Assembly: GCA_023376005.1 (NCBI GenBank)
Contig: CM042150.1
Location: 75,595,569-75,659,568, forward strand
DNA from: Doryteuthis pealeii
Taxonomy: Eukaryota; Mollusca; Cephalopoda; Myopsida; Loliginidae
Direction of reading: 5' to 3'
DNA: 64,000 nt
The notes under the pieces were generated by a model that was given only the letters and a program-made list of their open reading frames with translations, ran no database searches and was not told the DNA's origin. Positions within the stretch are counted from its first letter, which is position 1; every line of letters starts with the position of its first letter. A program made the translations under genes and the position numbers. Below, piece after piece: positions 24,561 to 34,570 of the stretch.

Positions 24561-24939
24561 GCTCAATAAAAATGATAGAATTATCTATGTATGAATCAGA
24601 ACGTGGTATCTGTTCACTTTGTACTTATGTCCTTGGGAAAGGTCTGAATCCATTTCTGCTTCCATTCACTATAGATCAAATAGTTGGGCAAAATTTTCTA
24701 ATATCATTTATATGACCCTATTTGCTTCTTGTTTGTGTTTTCTTGCATTTTCCTCACCTTTTTGGAAAATCATCACAACAGCTTTTAAAAAAGTGTTAAT
24801 AAGCTTTAAGGAAAGTAAAAAAATTGTGTAGTATATGAGCAGAGATGTGTTTTATAAGACAAACAGATTAGTAGTATCTTAATGATTTAATAATTAAGTA
24901 TGTTTAGAAGTATTATAATAATGATGTGATAAGTATATA

Positions 24940-24945
24940 TAATAT

Positions 24946-24982
<37 letters not shown>

Positions 24983-25131
24983 GAGGAAAAAGGGGTTGGA
25001 ATGAATCCGACAGAATGAGATAGAATATGAGGAATGAAAGAACAAAACTCAGAAGAAGCCAAGTTCAATACTCCAGTGAAATATACTACACATTTTTGTC
25101 TGAGTTTTGTTCTTTCATTCCTTATATTTAC

Positions 25132-25172
<41 letters not shown>
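24940..25172. repeat. (TA)n-bounded inverted repeat with perfect 24-bp arms
   Basis: The arm at 25030-25053 is exactly complementary to 25099-25122 (AGGAATGAAAGAA.. against ..TTCTTTCATTCCT), with a 45-bp spacer. Both outer sides are (TA)n tracts (about 24945-24981 and 25136-25170). Confidence 0.7.
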
Positions 25173-25176
<4 letters not shown>

Positions 25177-25189
25177 ATATATCATCAGG

Positions 25190-25460
25190 TCATGGTGAAA
25201 GCACAGATTCTCATGACTCACTCTTATTACCCATCCCTATCAGTCTTTACCTGGCATCCAGAATCAGTATAGAGCCTACATACAGCTGCTTTTTTGTGGG
25301 GTGCTCTTTCTAATATCTGTTTAAGACAGCACACAGCATCCTTGCGCAGTTCCTATCTAGCTTTTTCTCAAAGTATTTTGTTAGTCCAAGTGATATAGCC
25401 ATACACTAGCTTTGACATGGCTACAGTTTAGAAGAATCTTTGTTTTATATTATCAGAGAT
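25190..25460 (-). mobile_element. LINE ORF2 3' fragment
   Basis: CATCAGGTCATGGTGAAAGC, CATCCCTATCAGTC, TGGCATCCAGAATCAGTA, ACAGCACACAGCATCCTTG and GCTTTTTCTCAAAGTATTTT match 52500-52960 in order. Missing its middle (deletion near 25295). Confidence 0.55.
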
Positions 25461-25461
25461 C

Positions 25462-25462
<1 letters not shown>

Positions 25463-25507
<45 letters not shown>
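25463..25507. repeat. (TA)n microsatellite
   Basis: About 22 TA units at the end of the LINE fragment. Confidence 0.8.
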
Positions 25508-25508
<1 letters not shown>

Positions 25509-26200
25509 TAATGGGGACCAAACAGTTCAGTTAAAGATATGAACCATTAGACTACCCACACTGTAGACTGATTTATAGTGATAAAGGCTTCTGTAAGACA
25601 AGCCACGCCTTTTGGATGAGCTGGCAATAGAAAGATAGAGAAATGGATTAGTAAAAATTGACAAGGAATGAGATTATGTGCAAAATAAAAGCTTCTTTCA
25701 CATTGAGCCATACATTTATACAGACACAGATTAGCAATAAAAGTTTCAAAGAATTGATATTTGAATACAAGGATTTTCAATGAGGAATATTTACCAAATA
25801 AAATAGTCTAAAAGCAAATGATAATTTTTGAAAAAAACAGGTTATATATATAAGTCTAGTGACATCCACTGATATATGTAGACACTTTGCTTGAAGTTGA
25901 ATCAATCTGTACTAAGTCAGTCATTTGGGGATGTTTTTCAGACAGATGAATGATACAGTCATTGCTGCAAGTGCTTTATTTTTCTGTAACAGTCTGAATG
26001 TCCAACCTTGAGTGAATCAAAGAGATGAAGTGAACTAGTAAAGAAGAATGATGGTGAATGTATCAAGCCAAAAGCAATGGTACAAACAAGACATGAACTT
26101 TACTTGCTGATTGTTGAATAAAAATTAGTTTTTGTATTGCTCTATGAAATATTTCAGCTGCTGTTGGCATCCCTTAGGCAAAAAGAAAACATTGTAAAGA
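25508..26200. other. non-coding stretch, nothing recognised
   Basis: No recognised exon, RNA gene or shared repeat. Confidence 0.4.
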
Positions 26201-26229
26201 GCAAGAACAAGATGTATATAAAAAAAGTG

Positions 26230-26278
26230 AATGCATACATACATATATATATATATCTTAACCTGTCACAGATCTTTG

Positions 26279-26326
<48 letters not shown>

Positions 26327-26415
26327 CTTACAGATCTTTGTTATATATATATGTATATATAAACGCATACACATTTAAGCATATATGAATGCATATAGAC
26401 ATGCACATATCTACA
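26230..26415. repeat. (TA)n and CAGATCTTTGTTATAT tandem tract
   Basis: CAGATCTTTGTTATATATAT occurs twice (26269 and 26331), separated by (TA)n. The frame over it is low-complexity. Confidence 0.6.
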
Positions 26416-26524
26416 TATATAGAAATATAGAAACATATTTTCATGTTGCATACTTTGGTCTACTATAAAAATATCATATGACAGCATCTGAGGAAACTAG
26501 ATTATTCACCATCATTCTTTGTGC

Positions 26525-26525
<1 letters not shown>

Positions 26526-26561
<36 letters not shown>

Positions 26562-26740
26562 AGAATAGCATAGACACATAGTTCACAGCATTTGGCGACT
26601 GTCAGTTTCTTACCTATGCAATCATCAGACATGGATCTAACTAAATTATCCTAATTTAAATGTACATGCTCTATCACTAATATTGAGCACTCTTTATTTA
26701 TAGATATAGCAAACTATATTATATATATATATATATATAT
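26526..26740. repeat. (TA)n followed by dispersed repeat M
   Basis: A (TA)n tract at 26526-26556 is followed by CTGTCAGTTTCTTACCTATG and ACATGCTCTATCACTAATAT..TGAGCACTCTTTATTTAT. The latter matches 53765-53820. Confidence 0.5.
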
Positions 26741-26924
26741 TTATTTATTTATTTGGTCTCTCCCAATGATCTCAACATATGAGGGCCCAACAGTAAAGTT
26801 CAAGATGTGAGTGGTGAAGGCTTGTGTGGGATCAACCATAATTTAGGATGAACTGATAAAAGGAGAATGGTGCCTAAATATGCCACAGTTTTTCTTGAAC
26901 CTCAGCTTTCAATTCAGAATTTAT

Positions 26925-27065
26925 GCTTCTCTTAGACCAAAGCTAAGGTAGTCAGTCTGGAGGAAGAAAATAAGGATCTATGCCTTCCCTAAGGGCATTA
27001 GTCTAAAGTGAAATACAAAGACTTCTCCAGAAAGTTGGCTCGTCAAGTCCATTTCCTTACAATGA
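26925..27065 (-). mobile_element. SINE-A, degenerate
   Basis: GGTAGTCAGTCTGGAGGAAG and TGCCTTCCCTAAGGGCATTA correspond to SINE-A blocks; strongly diverged. Confidence 0.4.
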
Positions 27066-27124
27066 TATTTGTTACAACATGTGCCTTTCCTGCATATTCA
27101 TAGATAAATAATTGCACTTACTGC

Positions 27125-27320
27125 ACTTACTTCTATGACTCTCTCTCTCTCTCTCTCTCTCTCTCACCGCCTATCACTCCTGGCAAGTCCTCAGCACAGC
27201 ATCCAGTGTTTGTACTGAGTTGATAAAATATTTTTGCTAGTTGGCCAACACTGGTGTGTCCATAGGAGAACATCACTCATGAGTTTATCCTTATTTATCC
27301 AAAATTGTCCAGCATGTATT
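27125..27320 (-). mobile_element. LINE ORF2 3' fragment
   Basis: (CT)n, then CTATCACTCCTGGCAAGTCC, CAGCACAGCATCCAGTGT, GTCCATAGGAGAACATCACT and TTGTCCAGCATGTATT, as in the 1.9 and 40.0 kb copies. Confidence 0.55.
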
Positions 27321-27559
27321 TTCATTTTCTTGGATGGTTTGTTTTTTAGACTTAATTAGTAAGTCTTTTCTAACAGTGATTTTTTTCACATTTGTCCAGA
27401 TCAAATTACATTCCTATGTCATCATTAGATCTTTATTACCATTTGCATATATATATATATATATATGCAACGCTCTTCTATATATAAGGAATGGAGCACT
27501 CTATGACGGCCTTTACATACAAAGCGATGTGTGTATCAAAACAGTTAAAATCCCTTCCC

Positions 27560-27697
27560 ATTCTGTAAGTGATGACAGCCTAATGGTTAATGGACAGACA
27601 CCCAATCGATAGGATTTCAATTCCGGCTGTAGGTAGCTTACAAAATGTCTAGCCGCACTGAAGAGACTTGATAAGTCGAAACATGTGTCTGTGGATG

Positions 27698-27739
<42 letters not shown>

Positions 27740-27745
27740 ATAATG
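27560..27745 (+). mobile_element. SINE-C with (TA)n tail
   Basis: GTGATGACAGCCTAATGGTT (A-box-like) and GGATTTCAATTCCGGCTG (B-box position), then AGGTAGCTTACAAAATGTCT, CTGAAGAGACTTGATAAGTC and CTGTGGATGACC into (TA)n. Better preserved than 10395. Confidence 0.6.
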
Positions 27746-27869
27746 TCATGATAGGTACATAGCTTAAGACAGGTAAGGACTTAGATGGTAGATTTTAATG
27801 TTCATAATAAACAAAAGTCTTCAGCACCATTTTGTTCTTTTCTAGGGAAGCTGTCCTGTGGCTTATACA

Positions 27870-28200
27870 GTTTCAACAAAAACCTGTGGTCAATTAGCAC
27901 TGCCTTAAAAACAAACACAGCGTGGGATTGTGGTCATTTAGTAGGCAAAACTAGATGAGCTGTGGATGATATTGCTACAATTGCATGTAGCATAATGGCG
28001 TGCCCCACCCAGGAACACCATATTTGTGGCCTTGTGCCAGACACAGAGAAACCTTAATAGGATGTAGCACAATTCTCAGACCTTACGGAAGTGGGCAAGC
28101 AAGAGGGTAATTGTAAAACTCGTTATCACCTTGAGTCTATTCGTAGCCAGTAAGTCTGGGATTTTGCTATTAAAATTTATTTTAATCGGTTTGTCAGAAG
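27870..28200. other. GC-richer block, unclassified
   Basis: Base composition is clearly higher in GC than its neighbours, continuing to about 28920. No frame with recognisable protein similarity. It may be the upstream part of the element or promoter described next. Confidence 0.3.
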
Positions 28201-28257
28201 AAAGGATGGTTGACCCGTTGACCTCTTAATGGACGCGTGCAATTTGGTAGAACAGTT

Positions 28258-28296
28258 AGAACCTTCGAAAGATTCTACGACGTTCTAGAAAATTCC
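28258..28296 (+). promoter_or_regulatory. heat-shock-element cluster (HSF binding-site-like)
   Basis: Pentamers alternate in register: aGAAc (28258-28262), cTTCg (28263-28267), aTTCt (28272-28276), gTTCt (28282-28286), aGAAa (28287-28291), aTTCc (28292-28296). The last three form a perfect nTTCn-nGAAn-nTTCn site, the consensus for a heat-shock-factor trimer. A TATA box follows 12 bp later. HSF binding itself is inferred. Confidence 0.6.
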
Positions 28297-28307
28297 CCAC
28301 CCATTTC

Positions 28308-28315
28308 TATATAAT
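28308..28315 (+). promoter_or_regulatory. TATA box
   Basis: TATATAAT lies just downstream of the heat-shock-like cluster in a GC-richer block. Transcription would be expected to start about 25-30 bp on, near 28340. The transcript has no recognisable coding sequence in this window. Confidence 0.45.
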
Positions 28316-28319
28316 GAGG

Positions 28320-28500
28320 GAACCTTAGATTTTGCGATAGTTGAGTTGGCCTGGGGCAGTGCGGTTGATCGGGGTTGGGCTACAGAATCTGCCGAGGATA
28401 GTTGGGTTGGCAGAATTTGCCAAGTTAGTGAGGTCCGGGAATCGAGACATGGTGTCGCTGATGAGTGAAGCCTGATAATTGGTGCTGACAGTAGGAATGT
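28320..28500 (+). other. putative transcribed leader or LTR R-U5 region
   Basis: Unusually G-rich sequence with GGTTGGGCTACAG and GAGTTGGCCTGGGG follows the TATA box. At 28480-28495 TTGGTGCTGACAGTAG resembles the layout of a primer-binding site after an LTR, but no 5-bp duplication or matching second LTR was found. Alternatives: leader of a heat-inducible non-coding RNA, or a gene whose exons lie elsewhere. Confidence 0.25.
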
Positions 28501-28920
28501 TACTAAAAACTTAAGGAAACCGACCCTCTCTCTCTCTCAATAACTTGCATTAGGAAAATAAATTGATGAAAAGCAAGAAGTACTGTCCTCATCTTTATTT
28601 TACTATGCCAAAGAAATACTATGAGATTTCTTATGAATGAGATTCCCCTGCCCGAAGATACCCCATGGAGATAGAAAGTTAATTGACCGTAACGAAGAAC
28701 CACTTGTCTTGTAAGGTGATACCCTTCCCTGACCACGCGAAGAAGTGTGGAAGAATTTGCTGAATAGAAACAGTGACTACTAGATAAACAAGACAACGTG
28801 CCAACCCCTGATACACAACTGTACAAGGCCTAATAGTACCGTGTGTTTTGAAGATGGGGTCGGCCCACAACATAACATCACGTATACTATACGATTCAGC
28901 GTTGTGAAAAGGCGCTACGT
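28501..28920. other. GC-richer unclassified block with repeat F trace
   Basis: TACTGTCCTCATCTTTATT at 28577-28595 is the repeat F signature on the minus strand. Overlapping minus frames (28503-28873) have no recognised domain. Confidence 0.3.
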
Positions 28921-29940
28921 TACATGCACATTATATAAATACATGTGTATATTTATATCATGAGACTTTTCACACATGAAAGCACATGTTCAGTCTTTTA
29001 TAATTGTATGCATCAGTCTATTCAGATTCATCCTATAAAGCTGACTTCAGAGACATAAATTGATATTTTCCAAAAGTAGAGACAATGTAGATATACAGTT
29101 ACATATGATTACTTGAGTTTTCTTTTATCCCTGTGAGATATGAACCGAACTGTAACTCTTAATTCTTGTTAACCCTTTTCCTCAAGGAAAGAAAGATCAA
29201 AGTTCAACTTAAATTCCATAAAGTACAAAGTTTTGGTAACTTATTTATCAGTTCTGAAAAATCATGTTCTTTCAACAATGCCAGAGGAAAATGATTATCA
29301 AATAATGAAATTTCGTTTTTATTGTATAAAAATTCATTTACGTCTTAAAATGATAATGATGTATTCTTGAAATACCACTGCCTGGAGTCTTTTGCAATTT
29401 GGAATTGGAAACTGGATTTGAGTTCTAAAGAGAAAGCATAAAAATAAGATGGCAATGAGAAAAAATTGAATACATCCACTCTGTTTAATAACCTTTGTTG
29501 GAATTCCTGATGCACACAATACACTTGACAAAATAATTGTTGATGTTCCAGATGAATTACACTATGTAAACGAAGTGAAAAGAAAATACTTTTTATTCAT
29601 TTTTTTAATTAATTAATGGCAGCTTAATTAGTTCATTATTGGTACAGATTTTAAAGATCTTGAAAAGATTAATCTTCTATGTTTCTTTTTTAGTCTCTAA
29701 GTAGTATTTTAGTCTCTTGTAGTGTTATTGAGTTGTTTGGTGATAGGAAAGATATCTAGTTGAGTTCCAAGGACCAATATTAACATTAATATATTCGTGA
29801 CATGGAAGGGAAATAAGATAAGCTCATTTACACATACAGAAAAATTTAATATATATATAAATTACATACAAGTTATATTGAAGGAATATACAAACATGTT
29901 CCTACTGATAGAATATGCACATATTGTTCTATGAACAAAC
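28921..29940. other. AT-rich non-coding stretch, nothing recognised
   Basis: No recognised exon or repeat. Confidence 0.4.
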
Positions 29941-29944
29941 AGTA

Positions 29945-30062
29945 TGTGAAAAAGGGGTACAATAATGGAAAAAGTCTTAATTCAAACCAGGTTTACTCTG
30001 CTTATAAATTGATCTTGTGTAACATCCTGCATGTGGCAGAGGGGTTGGTTAAATACTTACTT
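29945..30062 (+). mobile_element. SINE-A tail
   Basis: AATTCAAACCAGGTTTACTC, ATTGATCTTGTGTAACATCC and GCAGAGGGGTTGGTTAAATA correspond to the last third of SINE-A. Confidence 0.6.
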
Positions 30063-30780
30063 CAAGTAGGTGATGAAGGAGGGAGATGTTAAAACTTTTG
30101 GACACTTACAGATGTTGAGAGACAGTCAGCTGACAGTATTCTAAAAAAACTTTGTGAACAGTTAACTGAGTGAAAATTTTAGAATAAGCCATTCTAAGCA
30201 CATGTTGTAAAGACAGAAATTGAAAGAATCGTTATATTACTTTGTAATTAGATGTAAACTATAATTAAAAATATGTTCAGTTACAGAAGATTAACAACAC
30301 AAAAAAATGATATAGCTGATCATATTTTCTTATTGGATTTTCAGAAAGAACTTCTGAGGAAAGATGATAATCAGACACTTGCAGATGTACAAACCAAAAG
30401 CAACAAAAATCTTCTAATTCACATGTAAAACAGCTTAAGTCTATGCACATTGCATAATAATTTCAACACAGTCATACAAGACAGTACAACAACAACTTTA
30501 AAAGAAAGCATACATTTTGTTCCACTTGTGCTGCACATAGAAAAGACAACATCTGGTTTATGTTTTGTTTATCAACAGGATTAAGTGGAAGTTAACATGG
30601 TCAATGTTACAATCACAACATTAACACGAGACCCTTCTCTGACATGCATGAGAGAGAAAGAGAGAGAGTAGAGTAGAGATTTTCCAGAATTTTTAGATTT
30701 TCTTACTTTTCTTACAAAATTGGAAAGTTAGCACAATTAATTCTTTGAGAATCTTAAGACTGAGATTAGTTTGCACTTAA
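30063..30780. other. non-coding stretch, nothing recognised
   Basis: Short (GA)n at 30652-30669. No exon or repeat family recognised. Confidence 0.4.
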
Positions 30781-30794
30781 CGCTTATAGGGGAG

Positions 30795-30816
30795 GATCAA
30801 AGTGTAGTATCTGTTC
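30795..30816 (+). ncRNA. U2 snRNA-like segment, copy 1
   Basis: Matches the branch-site-recognition region of metazoan U2 snRNA (GATCAA, then GTGTAGTATCTGTTC), with one extra A between the blocks. The flanking sequence is not U2, so this is a U2-derived module inside a repeat and not an intact snRNA gene. Confidence 0.5.
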
Positions 30817-31212
30817 CAGATTCTATGCTTTGAGACTTGCCTTCTGTACCCGGCCTTGGCTGGGGGTCCAGTGTGCTTCGGCTCTGGACCGGTAAAGTAC
30901 AATTAATAGCATCGATCCAAGGGGGCATGCCCCCCAGATCCTTGCAATTTTTATGTGCCCACGTAAAAACGAGACCTTGTGTCCAGCCCTCATAAGTGGG
31001 ATGAGCAGGCAAATACCCTTACCTTCTATACCCGGCCTCGGCTGGGGGACCAGTGTGCTTCGGCCTCTGGACCGGTAAAGTACAATTAATAGCATCGATC
31101 CAGGGGGACCATCCCCCCAGATCGATGCAATTTTTATGTGCCCACGTAAAAACGAGACCTTGTGTCCAGCCCTCATAAGTGGGATGAGCAGGCAAATACC
31201 CTTATAGGGGAG

Positions 31213-31234
31213 GATCAAAGTGTAGTATCTGTTC
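31213..31234 (+). ncRNA. U2 snRNA-like segment, copy 2
   Basis: Identical to copy 1 over the U2-like core (including GTGTAGTATCTGTTC and the extra A). It lies in the second occurrence of the 55-bp module. Confidence 0.5.
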
Positions 31235-31510
31235 CAGATTCTATGCTTTGACACTTGCCTTCTGTACCCGGCCTCGGCTGGGGGTCCAGTGCAGTTGATA
31301 GCATCGATCCAGGGGGGCTATGCCCCGCAGATCCTTGCAATTTTTATGTGCCCACGTAAAAACGAGACCTTGTGTCCAGCCCTCATAAGTGGGATGAGCA
31401 GGCAAATACCCTTTTATACCTCGGCTGGGGGTCCCGTGTGCTTCGGTCTCTGGACCGGTAGAGTACAATTATTAGCGTCGTTCCCAGGGGGCCATCCCCC
31501 CAGGCAATAC

Positions 31511-31572
31511 CTGTCCCCTTGGGGGCAGGGCTGGGTTTATTGCCCAGCGCCTGAGGCGCCCCTCTTGAGGGG
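31511..31572 (+). repeat. chain of adjacent short hairpins closing the array
   Basis: Consecutive inverted repeats: CTGTCCCC with GGGGGCAG (31511-31528), GCTGGG with CCCAGC (31530-31548), GCGCC-TGA-GGCGC (31547-31559), and CCCCTC-TT-GAGGGG (31559-31572). Stems 2 and 3 share two bases. It suggests structured RNA or a recombination-prone end. Confidence 0.55.
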
Positions 31573-31689
31573 GAATGCCAAGGGAATCGAAATAGTATAT
31601 AATTTCAATTATTCAAATAATAATAATAATCCTTAATACACAATAGTAGCTTCAACTAATTATTCTTAATACACATAATTTGCACAGTT

Positions 31690-31990
31690 ATATTTAAACT
31701 GATCTATTTGATAGATGGGACCCTCACAGTTTTTATCTCTGTGAATCAGAGTGGACCTCGGAGTAATGGCAATGAAGGCATACTCCATACTCTCAGAGCT
31801 CTAGTACTGGAGCCTCACCACTGGATTCAGTTTAATGTCATTCACATAACACCCAGAGGATGCAGTCAGTGTATTCTAAGCTCCTCAGACAGGAACATAA
31901 AAGGATGGAATTTCTGTGATCTCCATGGTTGTCAAAATCGAATAGCTTTATGGAAAGACAGATTTAAACCATCACAAAATACTACTTAAG
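31690..31990 (+). repeat. repeat D
   Basis: GATGGGACCCTCACAG, CAGAGTGGACCTCGGAGTAA, GCAATGAAGGCATACTCCA, TACTGGAGCCTCACCACTGG and ATTCAGTTTAATGTCATTC agree with 56338-56660 in order. Confidence 0.6.
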
Positions 31991-32269
31991 ACAAAGTGGG
32001 AACAGAACTTAATCTGGCAATTTTATGTCTACAAACAACATCAACCACAGCCTACCAAGTGCACTTGAAAAGCTTAAGAATAAACTTATCATATATGATG
32101 GGCACTATGCTAGTGATGAAATAAAGGCTACCATATTCTTATTATTAAAACGCTATATAACCAAGAATAAAAAAAAAAAAACAAGTACTAAAAAGACACC
32201 AAAAAGTGTAAGATTTCTTTTTGATTTTAATGACCATATAATAATGAACAATATGTTTATAGCAACTCC
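31991..32269 (+). other. unrecognised short open frame between inverted repeat D copies
   Basis: An 82-codon frame at 32025-32273 contains a lysine-rich run and an RFLFDFNDH segment. I recognise no family, and no start context or splice signal supports it. Possibly the inside of a larger element bounded by the D copies. Confidence 0.2.
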
Positions 32270-32670
32270 TTAATGAAGTCCACCATGGCATGGGGCTTAA
32301 AATACATCAACTGCATCCTCTTTAGAGGGCAAAGACCCCATCCCAAAGGGGAGTCCTTGGTGTGGCTCAAAACTGCATATTGGGGATGTGACTCCTGTTA
32401 AGAAGCTCTGGGAAGTATGAAATACCTTTTTTTTGTGGTTACTCCCATTTTCGCTCTGAGCCACATTTGTAGTACCTATTAGAGTCCTATATATGGTTCC
32501 AATAGATTTGAAAATTATTTGTATTAAATAGGAATAATTGATAGCATGTGTGTACAAAGAAACTATACAAAAATGTAAATATAAACCTACAATGTATACA
32601 ATTATCTAACATCTAGGCATAACATAACCCTAGACAGATTGACATGCCTTTAAAATCAATCAACCAACAA
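32270..32670 (-). repeat. repeat D, inverted relative to 31690
   Basis: CATCAACTGCATCCTCTTTA, GACTCCTGTTAAGAAGCTC, GTAAATATAAACCTACAATG and TAACCCTAGACAGATTGACA correspond to reversed D blocks and a D/G end. Confidence 0.55.
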
Positions 32671-32879
32671 AAAAAGATACCACAACAAATGGCACATGAA
32701 ATGTTTGGTACCAAAATCTTATTTCCTTGATCTTCTAAGAGATGAGAATTCTAATATGAAAGACTGAAGCAGCCACAGTTAAATATGTTTGTTTCAAGGA
32801 TCCTGTCACCTTAGTGTACCAACAACCATCTCATGCACAACAAACACAATGTCATGAAAGCAACATTGGTGAGAGTCCC

Positions 32880-33020
32880 CATGATGGTAACTAACCTGCT
32901 GGGCTGCAACATTGTAGTGAATGAATTTGAACTCCAGTCATGCTATTATGTTTACTTTTAGTACTAATGCTCTTGGAAAAGATAGGAACCCCTCATTCCT
33001 CCAGTTATAAGTTAAATGGG
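32880..33020 (+). mobile_element. SINE-A, head half, degenerate
   Basis: GATGGTAACTAACCTGCTGG tRNA-like start, GAATTTGAACTCCAG at the B-box position, then CTAATGCTCTTGGAAAAG and CCTCCAGTTATAAG. Confidence 0.45.
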
Positions 33021-33124
33021 ACAATTACAGTTCTTTTACAAGGAGGGCTTTGGTATTAAATAACCTACAGTTTGATATGCCATTAGACAAAGAAACCAAA
33101 TCAAAACCAAGAAACTGACTGTCA

Positions 33125-33345
33125 AACTACACATACATTTATCAGCATAGGAAATTGAATTGGTGATCTAAGACTGTTTGCATTTCACTTTCCACTAATA
33201 CCCCTGGGAAAGGTATGTTCTTTCTCTAATCAGTTATTTTGGGCAACCAGTCTAGGAAAAGGAAAACTCTAAATTAAAATCAGCTTTACTCTTTTTAAAA
33301 GTTGACCTTGTGATTGCAGAGAGGTTGTATAAATACATATATTCA
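33125..33345 (+). mobile_element. SINE-A, near full length
   Basis: GACTGTTTGCATTTCACTTT, AATACCCCTGGGAAAGGTAT, GGGCAACCAGTCTAGGAAAA, AAGTTGACCTTGTGA and AGAGGTTGTATAAATACATA follow in SINE-A order. Preceded at 33055-33090 by a repeat G end. Confidence 0.6.
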
Positions 33346-33870
33346 TACCAAATGATATACCTAAACACAATAACATAATGTTCAAGATAAGAAAACTCTA
33401 CTACATGAACTAGAAGTGGGTGTGAATTACACAAGCTTCTCAGATACAGAATGAACATTGGTTAGTTTTTTTGTTTTGTTGATTTGGCAATAGTATTCAT
33501 TCCTATTAAACTAACTGTTTAAAAGACATTTCTTATAGAGACATTCTATATTAAGATTCTTCTCTTATTCTCATATACTGCCACCACATTTGAACCCTTA
33601 CTATAATTAAAAAAAAATCATCAAACAAGTATGTTCAAGAACATGAAACCATAATAAATTTTCATTGGTAAAGGGGATGTAATGGTATCATAAGATCTAA
33701 TTTATTATGCCCACTTGATGTGAGAACACTCTCTAGCAAAGGAAGACACTTTAGATTTTCTATTCAGTACACACTGTGCTATTAACCCTGATGGTTGTAA
33801 ACAAATGAAATGAACAATATCATATAACCTTGTCAGCTATCTAACCTCTACAATTATTGTAAAAGATGAT
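33346..33870. other. non-coding stretch, nothing recognised
   Basis: No exon or shared repeat recognised. Confidence 0.4.
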
Positions 33871-33879
33871 TTAATAAGT

Positions 33880-34310
33880 ATACATAGTATCACCAATAAA
33901 TAAGTATACCCCAAACAACTTTTATAAAACTTTCATTTTCTTCTAAGACAAAGATGCTAGGATTTTATTATTTCTAGTAGAACATTGTATAATCAAAACG
34001 GATATTATTAGGTATAATTTATTAATAAATTCTACAGCATTGAAACTTTGTAAACCAAAATAAAAATGCAATACCTCTAACTAAAAATAAAATGGCATAT
34101 ATCTATATAAGGAATATATTCATTTTTGATCTGATATATATTCTTATTTTGGGTAACAGTTTTTCAATACTCTGAGGTTGGTAATAATTAATACTTAATG
34201 ATATCTGTTCTGACAAATATTCTACTAGAAATTATAAAATCCTGGTATCGTTGGTTTTGAATAAAATTGTATTTTTATAAAAATTTTTAGTGGTATACTT
34301 ATTTATGATT
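33880..34310. repeat. repeat H, complete palindromic (MITE-like) copy
   Basis: Left and right halves are inverted about a centre near 34100. AATAAATAAGTATACC at the left end pairs with GGTATACTTATTTAT at the right end. Inside, CTAGGATTTTATTATTTCTA is inverse to AGAAATTATAAAATCCTGG. No coding capacity; a non-autonomous DNA transposon is likely. Confidence 0.6.
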
Positions 34311-34570
34311 TGATTGATTTTAATGTCATGTCAACCTGTCTAAGGTTATCTTATGCCTAGAGGTTTGAAATTGCATTTATTGTATATCCATATTTACATT
34401 TTTTTATCATGGTCCTATTGAATGTAAATAATTTAAAAATAGATCTGCTACTCTGGATCATAGTGTACCAGGGAGTAATAGCAATGAAGGGGTTCTCCAC
34501 ACTACCCAGATCCTCATAACTGGAGCTTCTCCATCAGATGCACTTTTGTATCCTATCCAAGACACTTATG
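34311..34570 (+). repeat. repeat D
   Basis: TTAATGTCATGTCAACC start, TTATGCCTAGAGGTTTG, then GATCATAGTGTACCAGG, GCAATGAAGGGGTTCTCCAC and CATAACTGGAGC. It abuts repeat H. Confidence 0.55.

Larger units (their letters stand above)
30785..31585. repeat. GC-rich tandem array with U2-like segments and hairpins
   Basis: A unit of about 180-210 bp is present roughly three and a half times. GCAATTTTTATGTGCCCACG recurs at 30944, 31127 and 31337, followed each time by GAGACCTTGTGTCCAGCCCT and CTCATAAGTGGGATGAG. Each unit also has a GGTCCAG..CTGGACC hairpin and a CAGGGGG..CCCCC hairpin. A 55-bp module with a U2 snRNA-like core precedes units 1 and 3 only. Open frames of 71-143 codons across it are repeat artefacts unless expression is shown. 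GC content contrasts sharply with the AT-rich surroundings. Confidence 0.75.

Noticed and set aside
28112..28453. Complete LTR from TGTAAAACTCG to GAATCGAGACA around the heat-shock cluster
   Set aside because: The termini are TG...CA, but there is no matching 5-bp duplication and no second copy in the window, so the boundaries are not supported; kept only as a possibility.
30797..31468. Repeat-containing protein on the minus strand (71-143 codons)
   Set aside because: The frames follow the GC-rich tandem array with its hairpins and U2-like module. Frames exist on both strands because the units lack stops, and no start or splice context supports translation.
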